Assembly (NCBI GenBank): GCA_913063405.1
Contig: CAJXZB010000033.1
Span: 1-32,438 of the forward strand
Origin: an uncultured Ulvibacter sp.
GTDB taxonomy: Bacteria > Bacteroidota > Bacteroidia > Flavobacteriales > Flavobacteriaceae
Length of the DNA stretch: 32,438 nucleotides
Direction of reading: 5' to 3'
The notes under the pieces are model-generated. The model saw nothing but the letters and a program-made list of their open reading frames with translations. It was not told the origin of the DNA and made no database searches. A program made the translations under genes and the position numbers. Shown here one piece after another: positions 32,395 through 32,438 of this stretch. The stretch's first letter is position 1, and each line of letters begins with the position of its first letter.

Positions 32395-32438
32395 ATGAAA
32401 TTAGATAGAACGAAACATTGGGAAGTAGTTTATGAAAC
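32395..32438 (+). CDS. Start of a second methyltransferase-like protein (cut by window edge)
   Basis: ATG 32395 opens a frame MKLDRTKHWEVVYE that runs off the window. The opening 'x-HWExVYE' is typical of small class I SAM methyltransferases, but 14 residues do not allow more. It follows repeat R3 by 20 bp, in the same position the acetyltransferase takes after R1. Confidence 0.5.
   Translation, partial: MKLDRTKHWEVVYE

Overview
The window looks like part of the chromosome of a marine-type Flavobacteriaceae bacterium (Bacteroidota). The DNA is AT-rich. Several clean genes carry the Bacteroidota promoter element TAnnTTTG instead of an E. coli-type -10 box. Type IX secretion (T9SS) C-terminal sorting domains occur, as do a hybrid two-component system (HTCS) and flavobacterial versions of gyrA, clpC, pgpH and yebC.

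Left accessory segment (1-3535): a gene tail, a transposase remnant, a secreted surface protein starting with the VGIGTTNP motif, a broken T9SS/FG-GAP pseudogene joined to a truncated membrane-tail protein, three very small genes, a 16-bp perfect inverted repeat, and a stray 64-bp copy of the yebC 3' end. It stops at the 3' half of a tRNA-Arg(UCU)-like gene that still has its terminator. This is what the distal att site of an integrative element looks like, so the left segment is probably the right end of a genomic island.

Core segment (3699-27731): HTCS sensor/regulator; convergent pgpH (c-di-AMP phosphodiesterase); thiolase with an NlpC/P60 hydrolase; gyrA followed by a secreted TPR protein; clpC; a STAS-like protein with a DksA/TraR zinc protein; a T9SS-exported protein; hutH; a TlpA-like lipoprotein thioredoxin; nnrD/nnrE; a gcvT - SDR - pterin carbinolamine dehydratase operon; and yebC. 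These are mostly ordinary housekeeping genes.

Right accessory segment (27732-32438): a truncated IS21-family element sits directly behind yebC. After it comes a cassette-like series of genes: an ElaA-type acetyltransferase; a DUF4242 / degenerate nucleotide-cyclase / AraC fusion regulator paired with a SAM methyltransferase; and the start of a second methyltransferase. The units are separated by three related, imperfectly palindromic repeats of about 100-145 bp with conserved ends that resemble integron attC sites. Upstream of the first methyltransferase are two identical 13-bp boxes spaced 21 bp apart, a layout typical of an AraC-family operator.

The most interesting parts are the attC-like repeat array, the regulator/methyltransferase pair with its candidate operator, and the direct repeat plus tRNA half-gene that bracket the core block.
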